A DNA stretch of 64,000 nucleotides from Algibacter miyuki. Its GTDB lineage: Bacteria; Bacteroidota; Bacteroidia; Flavobacteriales; Flavobacteriaceae. This document shows, piece after piece, positions 43,287 through 51,870 of the stretch. The stretch lies in assembly GCF_042427745.1 (NCBI RefSeq), contig NZ_JBHMFA010000009.1. One strand, given 5' to 3'. The notes beneath the pieces are model-generated. The model saw nothing but the letters and a program-made list of their open reading frames with translations. It did not search any database and was not told the origin of the DNA. The translations under genes and the position numbers were made by a program. How positions within the stretch are numbered: the stretch's first letter is position 1; each line of letters begins with the position of its first letter.

Positions 43287-44393
43287 ATGAAATATCAAAA
43301 AAGACAAAAAGCCATTATTCTGTTAGCAGATGGCACTATTTTTTACGGTAAAGCAGTTGGTAACAAGCAAGGTACTGCCTTCGGGGAGGTTTGTTTCAAT
43401 ACAGGAATGACAGGGTATCAGGAAATTTTTACCGATCCATCGTATTACGGTCAGTTAATGGTCGCAACCAACGCTCACATTGGAAACTACGGTACAAATG
43501 CAGAAGAGGTAGAATCAGATTCTATTAAAATTGCAGGGTTAATTGTAAAAAACTTTAGTTACGAGTATTCAAGAGTAGACTCAGAAGGGTCTTTATTAGA
43601 TTTTTTAGATAAAAATAATCTATTAGCTATTTCGGATGTTGATACAAGAGCTTTAGTAAGCTATATTCGTGATAATGGAGCTATGAATGCTGTTATTTCA
43701 ACCGATGTTGATAATGTTGAAGGTTTGAAAAAACAATTGGCAGAACAACCAAAGATGGAAGGTTTAGAATTAGCATCAAAAGTGTCAACTAAAGAACCTT
43801 ATTTCTATGGTGATGAAAACGCAACGTATAAAGTAGCCGCTTTGGACATTGGGATTAAAAAGAATATCCTTCGTAACATTGCAAAAAGAGATGTTTACAT
43901 CAAAGTATTTCCTTATAATGCTAAGTTTGAAGATTTAGAAGCTTTTAACCCTGATGGTTATTTTCTTTCTAATGGTCCTGGAGATCCAGAACCTTTAGTT
44001 GAAGCACAAGAAGTTGCTAGAGAAATTATAAAAAGAGACTTACCATTGTTCGGTATTTGTTTAGGCCATCAAGTAATTGCTTTGGCCAACGGCGTGTCAA
44101 CCTATAAAATGCATAACGGGCATCGTGGTATTAATCATCCTGTAAAAAATATAAAAACAGGAAAAGGGGAAGTAACATCTCAAAATCATGGTTTTGCTGT
44201 GAACAGGGAAGAGGCTGAAGCTAATACAGATTTAGAAATTACACACGTGCACTTAAATGATAATACAGTAGCTGGTTTAGCTATGAAAAGTAAAAACTGT
44301 TTCTCGGTACAATATCACCCGGAAGCCAGTCCTGGACCACACGATTCAGACTATCTTTTCGATCAGTTTATAGAAAATATTAAAAACAAGTAA
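43287..44393 (+). CDS. carA: Carbamoyl-phosphate synthase small (glutamine amidotransferase) subunit
   Basis: A 368-aa protein. The N-terminal CarA domain (GEVCFNTGMTGYQEIFTDPSYYGQ) is followed by a class I amidotransferase domain with the triad C258 (LFGICLGHQ), H344 and E346 (VQYHPEASPG). It supplies ammonia from glutamine to CarB for carbamoyl phosphate, a precursor of arginine and pyrimidines. carB is not in the window; eno follows instead, so the two subunits are encoded apart. It has its own terminator. Confidence 0.97.
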   Translation: MKYQKRQKAIILLADGTIFYGKAVGNKQGTAFGEVCFNTGMTGYQEIFTDPSYYGQLMVATNAHIGNYGTNAEEVESDSIKIAGLIVKNFSYEYSRVDSEGSLLDFLDKNNLLAISDVDTRALVSYIRDNGAMNAVISTDVDNVEGLKKQLAEQPKMEGLELASKVSTKEPYFYGDENATYKVAALDIGIKKNILRNIAKRDVYIKVFPYNAKFEDLEAFNPDGYFLSNGPGDPEPLVEAQEVAREIIKRDLPLFGICLGHQVIALANGVSTYKMHNGHRGINHPVKNIKTGKGEVTSQNHGFAVNREEAEANTDLEITHVHLNDNTVAGLAMKSKNCFSVQYHPEASPGPHDSDYLFDQFIENIKNK

Positions 44394-44401
44394 ATAGTAT
44401 T

Positions 44402-44440
44402 AACCTCAAAGAATCTATCGATTTTTTGAGGTTTTCTTTT
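44402..44440 (+). terminator. Terminator after carA
   Basis: An imperfect stem: AACCTCAAA at 44402-44410 pairs with TTTGAGGTT at 44425-44433, with inner AATC/GATT pairs, followed by TTCTTTT. Confidence 0.75.
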
Positions 44441-44509
44441 ACTAAAACGTTGTAGAGCTGTTTTTAGATAATTATTTAGAAACATCTAAAAATTTACAAG
44501 ATTTAACCG

Positions 44510-44517
44510 TAAATTTG
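44510..44517 (+). promoter_or_regulatory. Probable -7 element for eno
   Basis: TAAATTTG, an exact TAnnTTTG match, lies 31 bases before the eno start. A clear TTG at -33 is not seen. Confidence 0.5.
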
Positions 44518-44547
44518 AATTAATTAATTGATTAAAAAAAACTAATT

Positions 44548-45840
44548 ATGAGTATAATAATTAATATCCACGCTAGACAAATTTTAGATTCTAGAGGAAA
44601 TCCTACTGTTGAAGTAGATGTTGTAACAGAAAATGATGTTTTAGGAAGAGCTGCTGTACCATCAGGTGCATCAACAGGAGAACATGAAGCCGTTGAGTTA
44701 AGAGACGGTGGAAAAGCTTACATGGGAAAAGGTGTTTTAAAAGCCGTAGATAATGTAAACTCAATTATTGCTCAAGAATTATTAGGCGTTTCAGTATTCG
44801 AACAAAATCTTATCGATAAGATAATGATTGATTTAGACGGAACACCAAACAAATCAAAATTAGGAGCCAACGCCATCTTAGGTGTATCTTTAGCAGTGGC
44901 TAAAGCAGCAGCAGGAGAGTTAGGTTTGCCATTATACCGTTACGTTGGTGGAGTTTCTGCTAACACATTACCATTACCAATGATGAATATCATTAATGGT
45001 GGTTCTCACAGTGATGCGCCTATCGCATTTCAAGAATTTATGGTGATGCCAGTAAAAGCAAAAAACTTTACACACGCTATGCAAATGGGAACTGAAATTT
45101 TCCATAACCTTAAAAAAGTATTACACGATAGAGGTTTAAGTACAGCTGTTGGTGATGAAGGTGGATTTGCGCCAAACTTAGAAGGAGGAACAGAAGATGC
45201 TTTAGAAACTATTGCAAAGGCTGTTGAAAACGCTGGATATAAATACGGTGAAGAAGTAAAAATCGCTTTAGATTGTGCTTCTGCTGAATTTTTTGAAAAT
45301 GGCGTTTACGATTATAAGAAATTCGAAGGTGATTCAGGTGTTGTAAGAACGTCTAAAGAACAAGCAGAATACTTAGCAGAATTAGTTTCTAAATATCCAA
45401 TTATCTCTATTGAAGATGGTATGGATGAAAACGACTGGGAAGGTTGGAAATATTTAACCGAATTAGTTGGTGATAAAGTACAATTAGTTGGTGACGATTT
45501 ATTTGTAACTAACGTAGAGCGTTTATCTCGTGGTATTAAAGAAGGTATTGCAAATTCAATCTTAATTAAAGTAAACCAAATTGGAACTTTAACAGAGACT
45601 ATTGCAGCTGTAAATATGGCACATAACGCTGGTTATACTTCAGTAATGTCTCACCGTTCAGGAGAAACAGAAGATAACACTATTGCAGATTTAGCAGTAG
45701 CTTTAAATACAGGACAAATTAAAACAGGATCTGCTTCACGTAGTGATCGTATGGCTAAATACAATCAATTACTTCGTATTGAAGAAGAACTTGGTGAAGT
45801 AGCTTATTTTCCACAAGAAAATGCGTTCAAAATAAAATAA
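44548..45840 (+). CDS. eno: Enolase (phosphopyruvate hydratase)
   Basis: A 430-aa glycolytic enzyme that converts 2-phosphoglycerate to phosphoenolpyruvate. N-terminal ARQILDSRGNPTVEVDV, the flexible loop SGASTGEHEAVELRDG, catalytic AVGDEGGFAPNL, the signature ILIKVNQIGTLTET, and SHRSGETEDNTIADLAVA are all present. Length is normal, and it has its own promoter-like element and terminator. Confidence 0.98.
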   Translation: MSIIINIHARQILDSRGNPTVEVDVVTENDVLGRAAVPSGASTGEHEAVELRDGGKAYMGKGVLKAVDNVNSIIAQELLGVSVFEQNLIDKIMIDLDGTPNKSKLGANAILGVSLAVAKAAAGELGLPLYRYVGGVSANTLPLPMMNIINGGSHSDAPIAFQEFMVMPVKAKNFTHAMQMGTEIFHNLKKVLHDRGLSTAVGDEGGFAPNLEGGTEDALETIAKAVENAGYKYGEEVKIALDCASAEFFENGVYDYKKFEGDSGVVRTSKEQAEYLAELVSKYPIISIEDGMDENDWEGWKYLTELVGDKVQLVGDDLFVTNVERLSRGIKEGIANSILIKVNQIGTLTETIAAVNMAHNAGYTSVMSHRSGETEDNTIADLAVALNTGQIKTGSASRSDRMAKYNQLLRIEEELGEVAYFPQENAFKIK

Positions 45841-45861
45841 ACTATATTTAAGTTTATATCT

Positions 45862-45895
45862 AAAAAGCGATTATTTTTTAATAATCGCTTTTTTA
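45862..45895 (+). terminator. Terminator after eno
   Basis: A perfect 14-bp inverted repeat: AAAAAGCGATTATT at 45862-45875 pairs with its complement at 45880-45893, with a 4-nt loop and a T-run. Confidence 0.9.
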
Positions 45896-46013
45896 TTTCC
45901 TATCCATGTTAATAATTCTTAAAATCCTCTAAATCGTTTGCGTTATTCTAAAAGATATAAATAGATATTTCGTAAATTAGCGGAACTTAAAACTAAAATC
46001 TTTTATAAAAACT

Positions 46014-47300
46014 ATGTCAGATAAAGCTATACTAGAAATAAACGGCGAAAAACATGAATTTCCGCTTGTAACCGGAACAGAGAATGAAGTGGCGATCGAT
46101 ATCAAAACGCTTAGAAGCGTTACTAAGGGTGTAACAACCATCGATCCGGGATTTAAGAATACAGGATCGTGTGAAAGTGCTATTACATTTTTAGATGGTG
46201 AAAAAGGTATTTTAAGTTACAGAGGATATTCAATTGAAGAATTAGCCGAAAAAGCAGACTTCTTAGAAGTAGCTTTTCTTTTAATTTTTGGAGAACTTCC
46301 AAACAAAGAACAACTTGATAGATTTCATAATGATATCAAGAAAAATTCTATTGTAGACGAAGACGTTAAGAAAATATTAGACGCTTTTCCTAAAGCAGCG
46401 CACCCAATGGGGGTTTTATCTTCACTAACAAGTGCATTAACAGCATTCAATCCAGAATCAGTTAATGTAGATTCAGAAGAAGATATGTACAATACGGTAG
46501 TTCGTATTTTAGGTAAATTCCCTGTGTTAGTAGCATGGACTATGCGTAAAAAGAGTGGCTTACCACTAGATTACGGAGATAAAAACTTAGGTTATGTTGA
46601 AAACATCTTAAAAATGATGTTTAAAGTGCCTAATGAAGATTATACACAAAGTCAAATTTTAGTAAATGCTTTAGATAAATTATTAATCTTGCATGCCGAT
46701 CACGAGCAAAACTGTTCTACATCTACAGTTAGAATTGTAGGATCGTCCCACGCAGGTTTATTTGCATCTATTTCTGCTGGTATTTCTGCCCTTTGGGGAC
46801 CACTTCACGGTGGTGCAAACCAAGCGGTTTTAGAAATGTTAGAAGCTATTAAAGCAGATGGTGGAGATACTAAGAAATACATGGCTAAAGCTAAAGATAA
46901 AGAAGATCCTTTTAGATTAATGGGCTTCGGACATCGTGTTTATAAAAACTTCGACCCACGAGCAAAAATTATTAAAGTAGCTGCCGATGAAGTTTTAGGC
47001 GATTTAGGTGTTAAAGATCCAATCTTAGATATTGCTAAAGGTTTAGAGCGTGAAGCATTAGAAGATTCTTACTTTGTTGATAGAAAATTATATCCAAACG
47101 TAGATTTCTACTCTGGAATTATCTACAGAGGGATGGGAATTCCAACAGATATGTTTACGGTAATGTTTGCCTTAGGACGTTTACCAGGATGGATCGCTCA
47201 ATGGCGTGAAATGCGCTTAAAGAAAGAGCCTATTGGACGCCCAAGACAATTATACGTAGGAGAAACTAAACGTGCTTTCGTGCCTTTAGAAAAGAGATAA
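46014..47300 (+). CDS. gltA: Citrate synthase (type II-like, hexameric family)
   Basis: A 428-aa enzyme condensing oxaloacetate and acetyl-CoA. Visible are the N-terminal beta domain (MSDKAILEINGEKHEFPLVTG), active-site His in LHADHEQNCSTSTVR, the His of LWGPLHGGANQAVLEML, and FGHRVYKNFDPRA; a catalytic Asp follows in the VDFYSGIIYRGMGIP segment. It ends at a hairpin terminator; a TAAATTAG sequence at 45973-45980, close to the -7 consensus, lies upstream. Confidence 0.97.
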   Translation: MSDKAILEINGEKHEFPLVTGTENEVAIDIKTLRSVTKGVTTIDPGFKNTGSCESAITFLDGEKGILSYRGYSIEELAEKADFLEVAFLLIFGELPNKEQLDRFHNDIKKNSIVDEDVKKILDAFPKAAHPMGVLSSLTSALTAFNPESVNVDSEEDMYNTVVRILGKFPVLVAWTMRKKSGLPLDYGDKNLGYVENILKMMFKVPNEDYTQSQILVNALDKLLILHADHEQNCSTSTVRIVGSSHAGLFASISAGISALWGPLHGGANQAVLEMLEAIKADGGDTKKYMAKAKDKEDPFRLMGFGHRVYKNFDPRAKIIKVAADEVLGDLGVKDPILDIAKGLEREALEDSYFVDRKLYPNVDFYSGIIYRGMGIPTDMFTVMFALGRLPGWIAQWREMRLKKEPIGRPRQLYVGETKRAFVPLEKR

Positions 47301-47319
47301 TCACTTCTAGGTTAAAATA

Positions 47320-47357
47320 AAAAAAGCTTCATAACTTAATTGTTATGGAGCTTTTTT
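47320..47357 (+). terminator. Terminator after gltA
   Basis: A 16-bp stem with one G-T pair, AAAAAAGCTTCATAAC at 47320-47335 and GTTATGGAGCTTTTTT at 47342-47357, with a 6-nt loop and a T-run. It lies only 12 bp before the start of the next gene. Confidence 0.88.
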
Positions 47358-47368
47358 ATATTTACGGC

Positions 47369-48283
47369 ATGATACAACTAAATGTTAAGGACGAAACTTC
47401 AAGGCTTCGTGCCGTTATTTTGGGTACTGCAGAATGTAATGGACCAGTTCCGAAGGTCGAAGATTGTTACGATCCTAAAAGTATTGAACATGTTTTAGCA
47501 GGCACTTATCCGAAGGAAATCGATATGATTTCCGAACTAGAAGAAGTGGCTCAGGTGTTTAAAAAATATGGCGTTCGGGTGTATCGACCGGAGGTTATAA
47601 AAAATTGCAACCAAATCTTTTCAAGAGACATTGCTTTTGTTATTGAAGATAAAATTATTCGTGCCAATATCCTGCCTAATAGGGATGAAGAGGTCGAGGC
47701 CATTCAATACATTTGCGATCAAATTGATATCGAAAAAAGAATTATACTTCCAGAAGATTGCCACGTAGAAGGTGGCGATGTCATGCCTTGGGGCGATTAT
47801 ATTTTTATTGGAACTTATTCGGGAGACGATTACCCGGAACTCATTACAGCTCGTACAAACATGGATGCTGTTATTGCTATTCAAGAATTATTTCCTGAGA
47901 AAACTGTAAAATCTTTCGAACTTCGAAAATCTAATACTAATGCAAAAGATAATGCATTGCATTTGGATTGCTGTTTTCAACCTATCGGAAAAGGGAAAGC
48001 TATCATTCATAAAAATGGATTTTTAGTTGAAAAAGAATACCAATGGTTGATAGATTTCTTCGGAAAAGACAATGTATTCGAAATTTCAAAAGATGAAATG
48101 TATCAAATGAATAGTAATGTATTTTCAATTTCAGAAGATGTTATTATTTCAGAAAAGAGCTTCACACGTTTAAATACTTGGCTTAGAGGTGAAGGTTTCA
48201 CGGTAGAAGAAGTTGGGTATGCCGAAATTAGTAAACAAGAAGGATTGTTGCGCTGTACCACAATGCCTTTAATTCGCGACTAA
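47369..48283 (+). CDS. Arginine deiminase/dimethylargininase family amidinohydrolase
   Basis: I choose the ATG at 47369 (MIQLNVKDETSRLR, 304 aa): an upstream in-frame ATG at 47345 lies inside the gltA terminator and adds a non-conserved leader. The fold is the five-bladed guanidino-group-modifying enzyme propeller. Expected catalytic residues are E134 and D137 (CHVEGGDVMPWGD), H198 (NALHLDCCFQ) and nucleophile C296 (LLRCTTMPL). The substrate could be arginine, a methylarginine or another guanidine; amidinotransferase activity cannot be excluded. A second family member follows after 150 bp. Confidence 0.85.
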   Translation: MIQLNVKDETSRLRAVILGTAECNGPVPKVEDCYDPKSIEHVLAGTYPKEIDMISELEEVAQVFKKYGVRVYRPEVIKNCNQIFSRDIAFVIEDKIIRANILPNRDEEVEAIQYICDQIDIEKRIILPEDCHVEGGDVMPWGDYIFIGTYSGDDYPELITARTNMDAVIAIQELFPEKTVKSFELRKSNTNAKDNALHLDCCFQPIGKGKAIIHKNGFLVEKEYQWLIDFFGKDNVFEISKDEMYQMNSNVFSISEDVIISEKSFTRLNTWLRGEGFTVEEVGYAEISKQEGLLRCTTMPLIRD

Positions 48284-48407
48284 GTTTTAACTGTTTTCTT
48301 GAAAAAATTTCGGAGGTAAATTTCTAGTGAAAGAGTAAATAATTTCGTTTTTATCGCTGAAAGTGGCCTCAGTAAAACAAACTTATTTTTATCTCTTAAA
48401 TAGTTCT

Positions 48408-48415
48408 ATTTTTGC
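48408..48415 (+). promoter_or_regulatory. Probable -7 element for the ctlX-like gene
   Basis: TATTTTTG followed by C matches TAnnTTTG exactly and lies 19 bases before the start codon. No clear -33 TTG is visible. Confidence 0.5.
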
Positions 48416-48433
48416 AGTTCAATATTTATTATT

Positions 48434-49369
48434 ATGCAGCAAACTACAAATACCATTTTGATGATTCGTCCGGTAAATTTCCGAATGAATGAACAAACAG
48501 CAATCAATAATTATTATCAAAAAGATTTGGAAAATGTGTTACCACAAACGGTAAACGCAAAAGCTCAAAAGGAATTTGATAGTTATGTTGAAAAGTTGAG
48601 AGCCATTGGAGTAAATGTAATTGTTGTTAATGATACGGAAGATACAGATACGCCAGATTCTATTTTCCCGAATAACTGGGTGTCCTTTCATGAAAATGGA
48701 AATGTGGGGGTATATCCTATGTTTGCCGAAAATCGTCGTGTAGAACGCCGAGAAGATATTCTAGAAACTTTAGAAGAGAAAGGATTTGTTATCAATAATG
48801 TGATTGATTATACAAGTGCCGAGGAAGAAGAAATTTTCTTAGAAGGTACCGGAAGTGTTGTGTTAGATCGCACAAATAGAAAAGCATATTGTGCTTTATC
48901 ACCGCGCGCAGACGAGGAATTATTTATTGAATTTTGTGAAGATTTTGAGTTCTTTCCTATTGTTTTTAGTGCCAATCAAACGGTTGATGGTAAACGAAAA
49001 GCCATATATCATACAAACGTGATGATGTGCATTGGAGAAACCTTTGCGGTAATTTGTTTGAGTAGTGTTGATGATAAAAAGGAGCGAAAAAACATCCTTA
49101 AACATTTAAAAGATGACGGAAAAACCATAATCGATATTACCGAAGCTCAGGTTAATAATTTTGCAGGTAACATGTTGCAGGTAAAAGGCGCTAATAATGA
49201 ACCTTATTTAATTATGAGTCAAGCAGCTTTTGATTGCTTAACAAAGCAGCAAATAAATACATTAGAGCAACATACAAAAATAGTTTCAAGCTCATTAAGC
49301 ACTATTGAACTTTGCGGTGGTGGAAGCGCACGTTGTATGATGGCCGAAGTATTTTTACCTAAACAGTAG
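48434..49369 (+). CDS. ctlX: CtlX-like citrulline/guanidino hydrolase (amidinotransferase superfamily)
   Basis: A 311-aa protein that I match to the CtlX family, first linked to citrulline use in Francisella. The fold is that of guanidino-group-modifying enzymes. Catalytic candidates are D75 (TPDSIFPNNWVSFH), E137 (IFLEGTGSVVLDR), H193 (AIYHTNVMMCIGE) and nucleophile C301 (GGGSARCMMAEVFL). Its stop overlaps the end of the convergent histidine kinase gene by 11 bp, leaving no room for a terminator. The exact substrate is uncertain. Confidence 0.85.
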   Translation: MQQTTNTILMIRPVNFRMNEQTAINNYYQKDLENVLPQTVNAKAQKEFDSYVEKLRAIGVNVIVVNDTEDTDTPDSIFPNNWVSFHENGNVGVYPMFAENRRVERREDILETLEEKGFVINNVIDYTSAEEEEIFLEGTGSVVLDRTNRKAYCALSPRADEELFIEFCEDFEFFPIVFSANQTVDGKRKAIYHTNVMMCIGETFAVICLSSVDDKKERKNILKHLKDDGKTIIDITEAQVNNFAGNMLQVKGANNEPYLIMSQAAFDCLTKQQINTLEQHTKIVSSSLSTIELCGGGSARCMMAEVFLPKQ

Positions 49370-51437
49370 GTATTACAGGTGCTGGTTGAGATTTTGGTAA
49401 TTCAATATGAAATGTAGTGCCAACATCAGGCATACTTTCCACCCAAATTTTACCATGGTTGAGTTCTACCAATTCTTTACATATAGAAAGTCCTAAACCG
49501 GTGCCTTTTTCATTATTAGTTCCCGATGTGGTAAAGGAGCTGTTTGTAAATAATTTATCAATGTTTTCTTTAGATATTCCTATGCCTGTATCCGAAATAC
49601 TAATAATACAATGTCCACGAGATATTTGATTGCTAATGCTTACAATATCGCCGTTGTTACAAAATTTTAAAGCATTTGCTAAGAGATTCTGAATAACAAT
49701 TTCAAACATGCTACGGTCGGCAAAAATAAAACTACGAAGGGAGTTGTTAATTAAGGTTATCCCTTTGGTTTCCATACGTTGCTCAATAAGATTTACTTTA
49801 TCTATAAACACCTCTTGAATATCAAATAACGTCGCCTTAGGGTCTAACGATTGCATTTGAGACTTAGACCAATTGAGCAAATTAAAAAGTAACAACGAGG
49901 CATTATTGGCATTGTCGCTTAATTCTGGAATCAAGCTATCAAACTCTTCGCGTGATAATGAGCCATCTTTTAGTAAGTCGATAAAACCATTTATGGACGA
50001 TAAAGAATCTTTTAAATCGTGAGATATAATAGAGAATAATTTATCTTTTACATTGATAACATTCTCAAGATTTTTAGTTTCTTCAACAAAGGCAGCATTT
50101 TCTACTTCTAAAGTGATATTTTTTTCTTTTAAATCTTCAAGTTTTTTTAATGCTTTATTTCGTTTTGAATTGATAACGAAAAGAATGGACGTCATAATTA
50201 AGAGCGCCAATAGTAAAGCGTAAAATGAAAAAGTATTAATATTGTCAAATTTTAGTTTACTTGTTGTTTGTGGTTTATTTTCGGTTTTTGGTAAATGATT
50301 AATTTCGCTCGGACTAATTTTACTTTCCAATGCTACCGAAAAAGGCAGCTTACTTTCTTTTTTTTCTGGTGTTTTTACTTTAGATAAACTTGATTTTAAT
50401 TGGTAGTATTTACTTTGCCAAATAAAGGCATTGTGGAAGTTACGTTGCGTAGAATCTACCACTTTCATTAAATAATATTGGCGTAATAATTCTGTTTTAT
50501 TATCTATTTCTTTAGCAATTTCACCAGCTTCTAATAACTGTTTTTGGGCTGTTCTTAGTCTGTTTTTCTGCAGGTTTAAATCACCTAAATTGTTTAAAGC
50601 AATTAATAGATTGGGTTTATTATTGGTTTTTCTATTAATATTATAACCTTTAATAAGGTATTGTGTAGCTGGCTCGTATTGTTTTAGTGCTAAATATTCG
50701 CCTCCTAATTTGGGATAAACTGATGATTGCAGAGAGTCGGAATGGCCGTTATACTTTAAAACTTTTTCAAAATATTCAATGGCATTATAGTGATCGTGTT
50801 TTTCGTAATATAAATTGGCAAGTCTTTTACTTGTAGAATGTATTGCCGTGGTATCGCTAAGTTGTTCCTGTAAGTCTAAGGCTTTCAAGTTAAATTCAAT
50901 AGCTTTATTTTCTAAACCAGTAGAAAAATACGTTTTGGCTAAATTGTTATAAGCTAAAGATAGTTCTTGCTTTTGATCGAAATATTGTAGCGTATTAATG
51001 GCTGCCAATGAATACTCTAAACCTTTTTTATAATTACCACGTTTTGTTTCTATTATACCTAAATGATTATTAACATGAGCAATACCTAAGGTGTTTTTCT
51101 GTTGATTATAAAAATCATTCGCTTTTGAAAAACTATTTATAGCGTTAATATAGTCGTCCTTTTGAACATAATATAACGCTTTGTAATAATTGGTTTCTGC
51201 AATACCTTTTTTATAGTTAAAACTTAGTGATAGTTTTTCGCTAGCTTGAATGTATTTTATAGCGCGGTCATATTTACCTATGGCATATAACGATTTTACT
51301 AAATGTAAATAGGGAAGTACTTTCGTGGAGTCTTGCTTTTGAAATGCGAGTTCTATAAACAAGCTATCTATTTCTTTAGTCTGAGAATGACCAAGAAAAA
51401 GTGAGAGAAACAGAAAAAATGAGAATGTTTTTTTCAT
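49359..51437 (-). CDS. TPR-repeat sensor histidine kinase
   Basis: A 692-aa membrane kinase. A signal peptide (MKKTFSFFLFLSLFLGHSQT) is followed by about eight tetratricopeptide repeats (about residues 40-340) in the periplasm, one transmembrane segment (about 404-422), a coiled coil (about 425-465), HisKA with phospho-accepting H473 (FSIISHDLKDSLSSINGF), and HATPase with N box NLLANALKFCNNG, G1 ISDTGIGIS and G2 GTGLGLSICKEL. There is no receiver domain and no adjacent response regulator, so it is an orphan; its partner must be elsewhere. Confidence 0.93.
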   Translation of the reverse strand: MKKTFSFFLFLSLFLGHSQTKEIDSLFIELAFQKQDSTKVLPYLHLVKSLYAIGKYDRAIKYIQASEKLSLSFNYKKGIAETNYYKALYYVQKDDYINAINSFSKANDFYNQQKNTLGIAHVNNHLGIIETKRGNYKKGLEYSLAAINTLQYFDQKQELSLAYNNLAKTYFSTGLENKAIEFNLKALDLQEQLSDTTAIHSTSKRLANLYYEKHDHYNAIEYFEKVLKYNGHSDSLQSSVYPKLGGEYLALKQYEPATQYLIKGYNINRKTNNKPNLLIALNNLGDLNLQKNRLRTAQKQLLEAGEIAKEIDNKTELLRQYYLMKVVDSTQRNFHNAFIWQSKYYQLKSSLSKVKTPEKKESKLPFSVALESKISPSEINHLPKTENKPQTTSKLKFDNINTFSFYALLLALLIMTSILFVINSKRNKALKKLEDLKEKNITLEVENAAFVEETKNLENVINVKDKLFSIISHDLKDSLSSINGFIDLLKDGSLSREEFDSLIPELSDNANNASLLLFNLLNWSKSQMQSLDPKATLFDIQEVFIDKVNLIEQRMETKGITLINNSLRSFIFADRSMFEIVIQNLLANALKFCNNGDIVSISNQISRGHCIISISDTGIGISKENIDKLFTNSSFTTSGTNNEKGTGLGLSICKELVELNHGKIWVESMPDVGTTFHIELPKSQPAPVIPTV

Positions 51438-51668
51438 AAAACATTGCGGCTACAACTTGATAAAGAAATATATAACCTTGAGAGTGGAGAGTGGTTATAT
51501 AATTTTTAATCGAGAGTAGTCTACCCGAGAGTCGGTTTAAAAATTAATTTATTTTGTTTGTAATAGCATTACCTTACAAAATTAAACAACAAGGGGTTAA
51601 AATCTAATTTATCTGCTTTAAAACCGAATAATCGGTTGAAATTTAGCTTTTTTTTTACAAAATTATCG
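51438..51668. other. Intergenic region upstream of the histidine kinase gene
   Basis: No gene is seen. GAGAGT occurs four times close to the kinase start, at 51480-51485, 51487-51492, 51512-51517 and 51527-51532. A palindrome AACCGA-ATAA-TCGGTT lies at 51622-51637. These could be regulator-binding sites for the kinase gene. Confidence 0.35.
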
Positions 51669-51719
51669 ACAAATAGATGAAATACAACATCTTTATGCTG
51701 TATTTCATCTTTAATTTGT
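51669..51719. repeat. Long inverted repeat between the kinase gene and argS
   Basis: AGATGAAATACA at 51675-51686 pairs perfectly with TGTATTTCATCT at 51699-51710, and ACAAAT/ATTTGT extends the stem past a 3-base bulge to about 18 bp. It lies between divergent genes, so it does not end any known transcript and has no strong T-run. It could be a small RNA, a mobile-element relic or an operator. Confidence 0.5.
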
Positions 51720-51841
51720 AAGATATAACGATATTTAAAATAGGATTTTTACTACTTTGGTGTTGAGGGGAGTCCTTTTTTTTGGCGAAATATGCCGTTT
51801 TTTTAATGTTGTTTTTTATAATTCGGCAAAAATAAAAATTT

Positions 51842-51849
51842 TATCTTTG
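51842..51849 (+). promoter_or_regulatory. Probable -7 element for argS
   Basis: TATCTTTG followed by C matches TAnnTTTG exactly, 21 bases before the argS start. A -33 TTG at the normal spacing is not seen. Confidence 0.55.
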
Positions 51850-51870
51850 CCCACTTAAAAGTCACACTAC

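Noticed and set aside
47345..47368. Upstream ATG for the first amidinohydrolase
   Set aside because: It lies within the gltA terminator stem, and the ATG at 47369 fits the family N-terminus.
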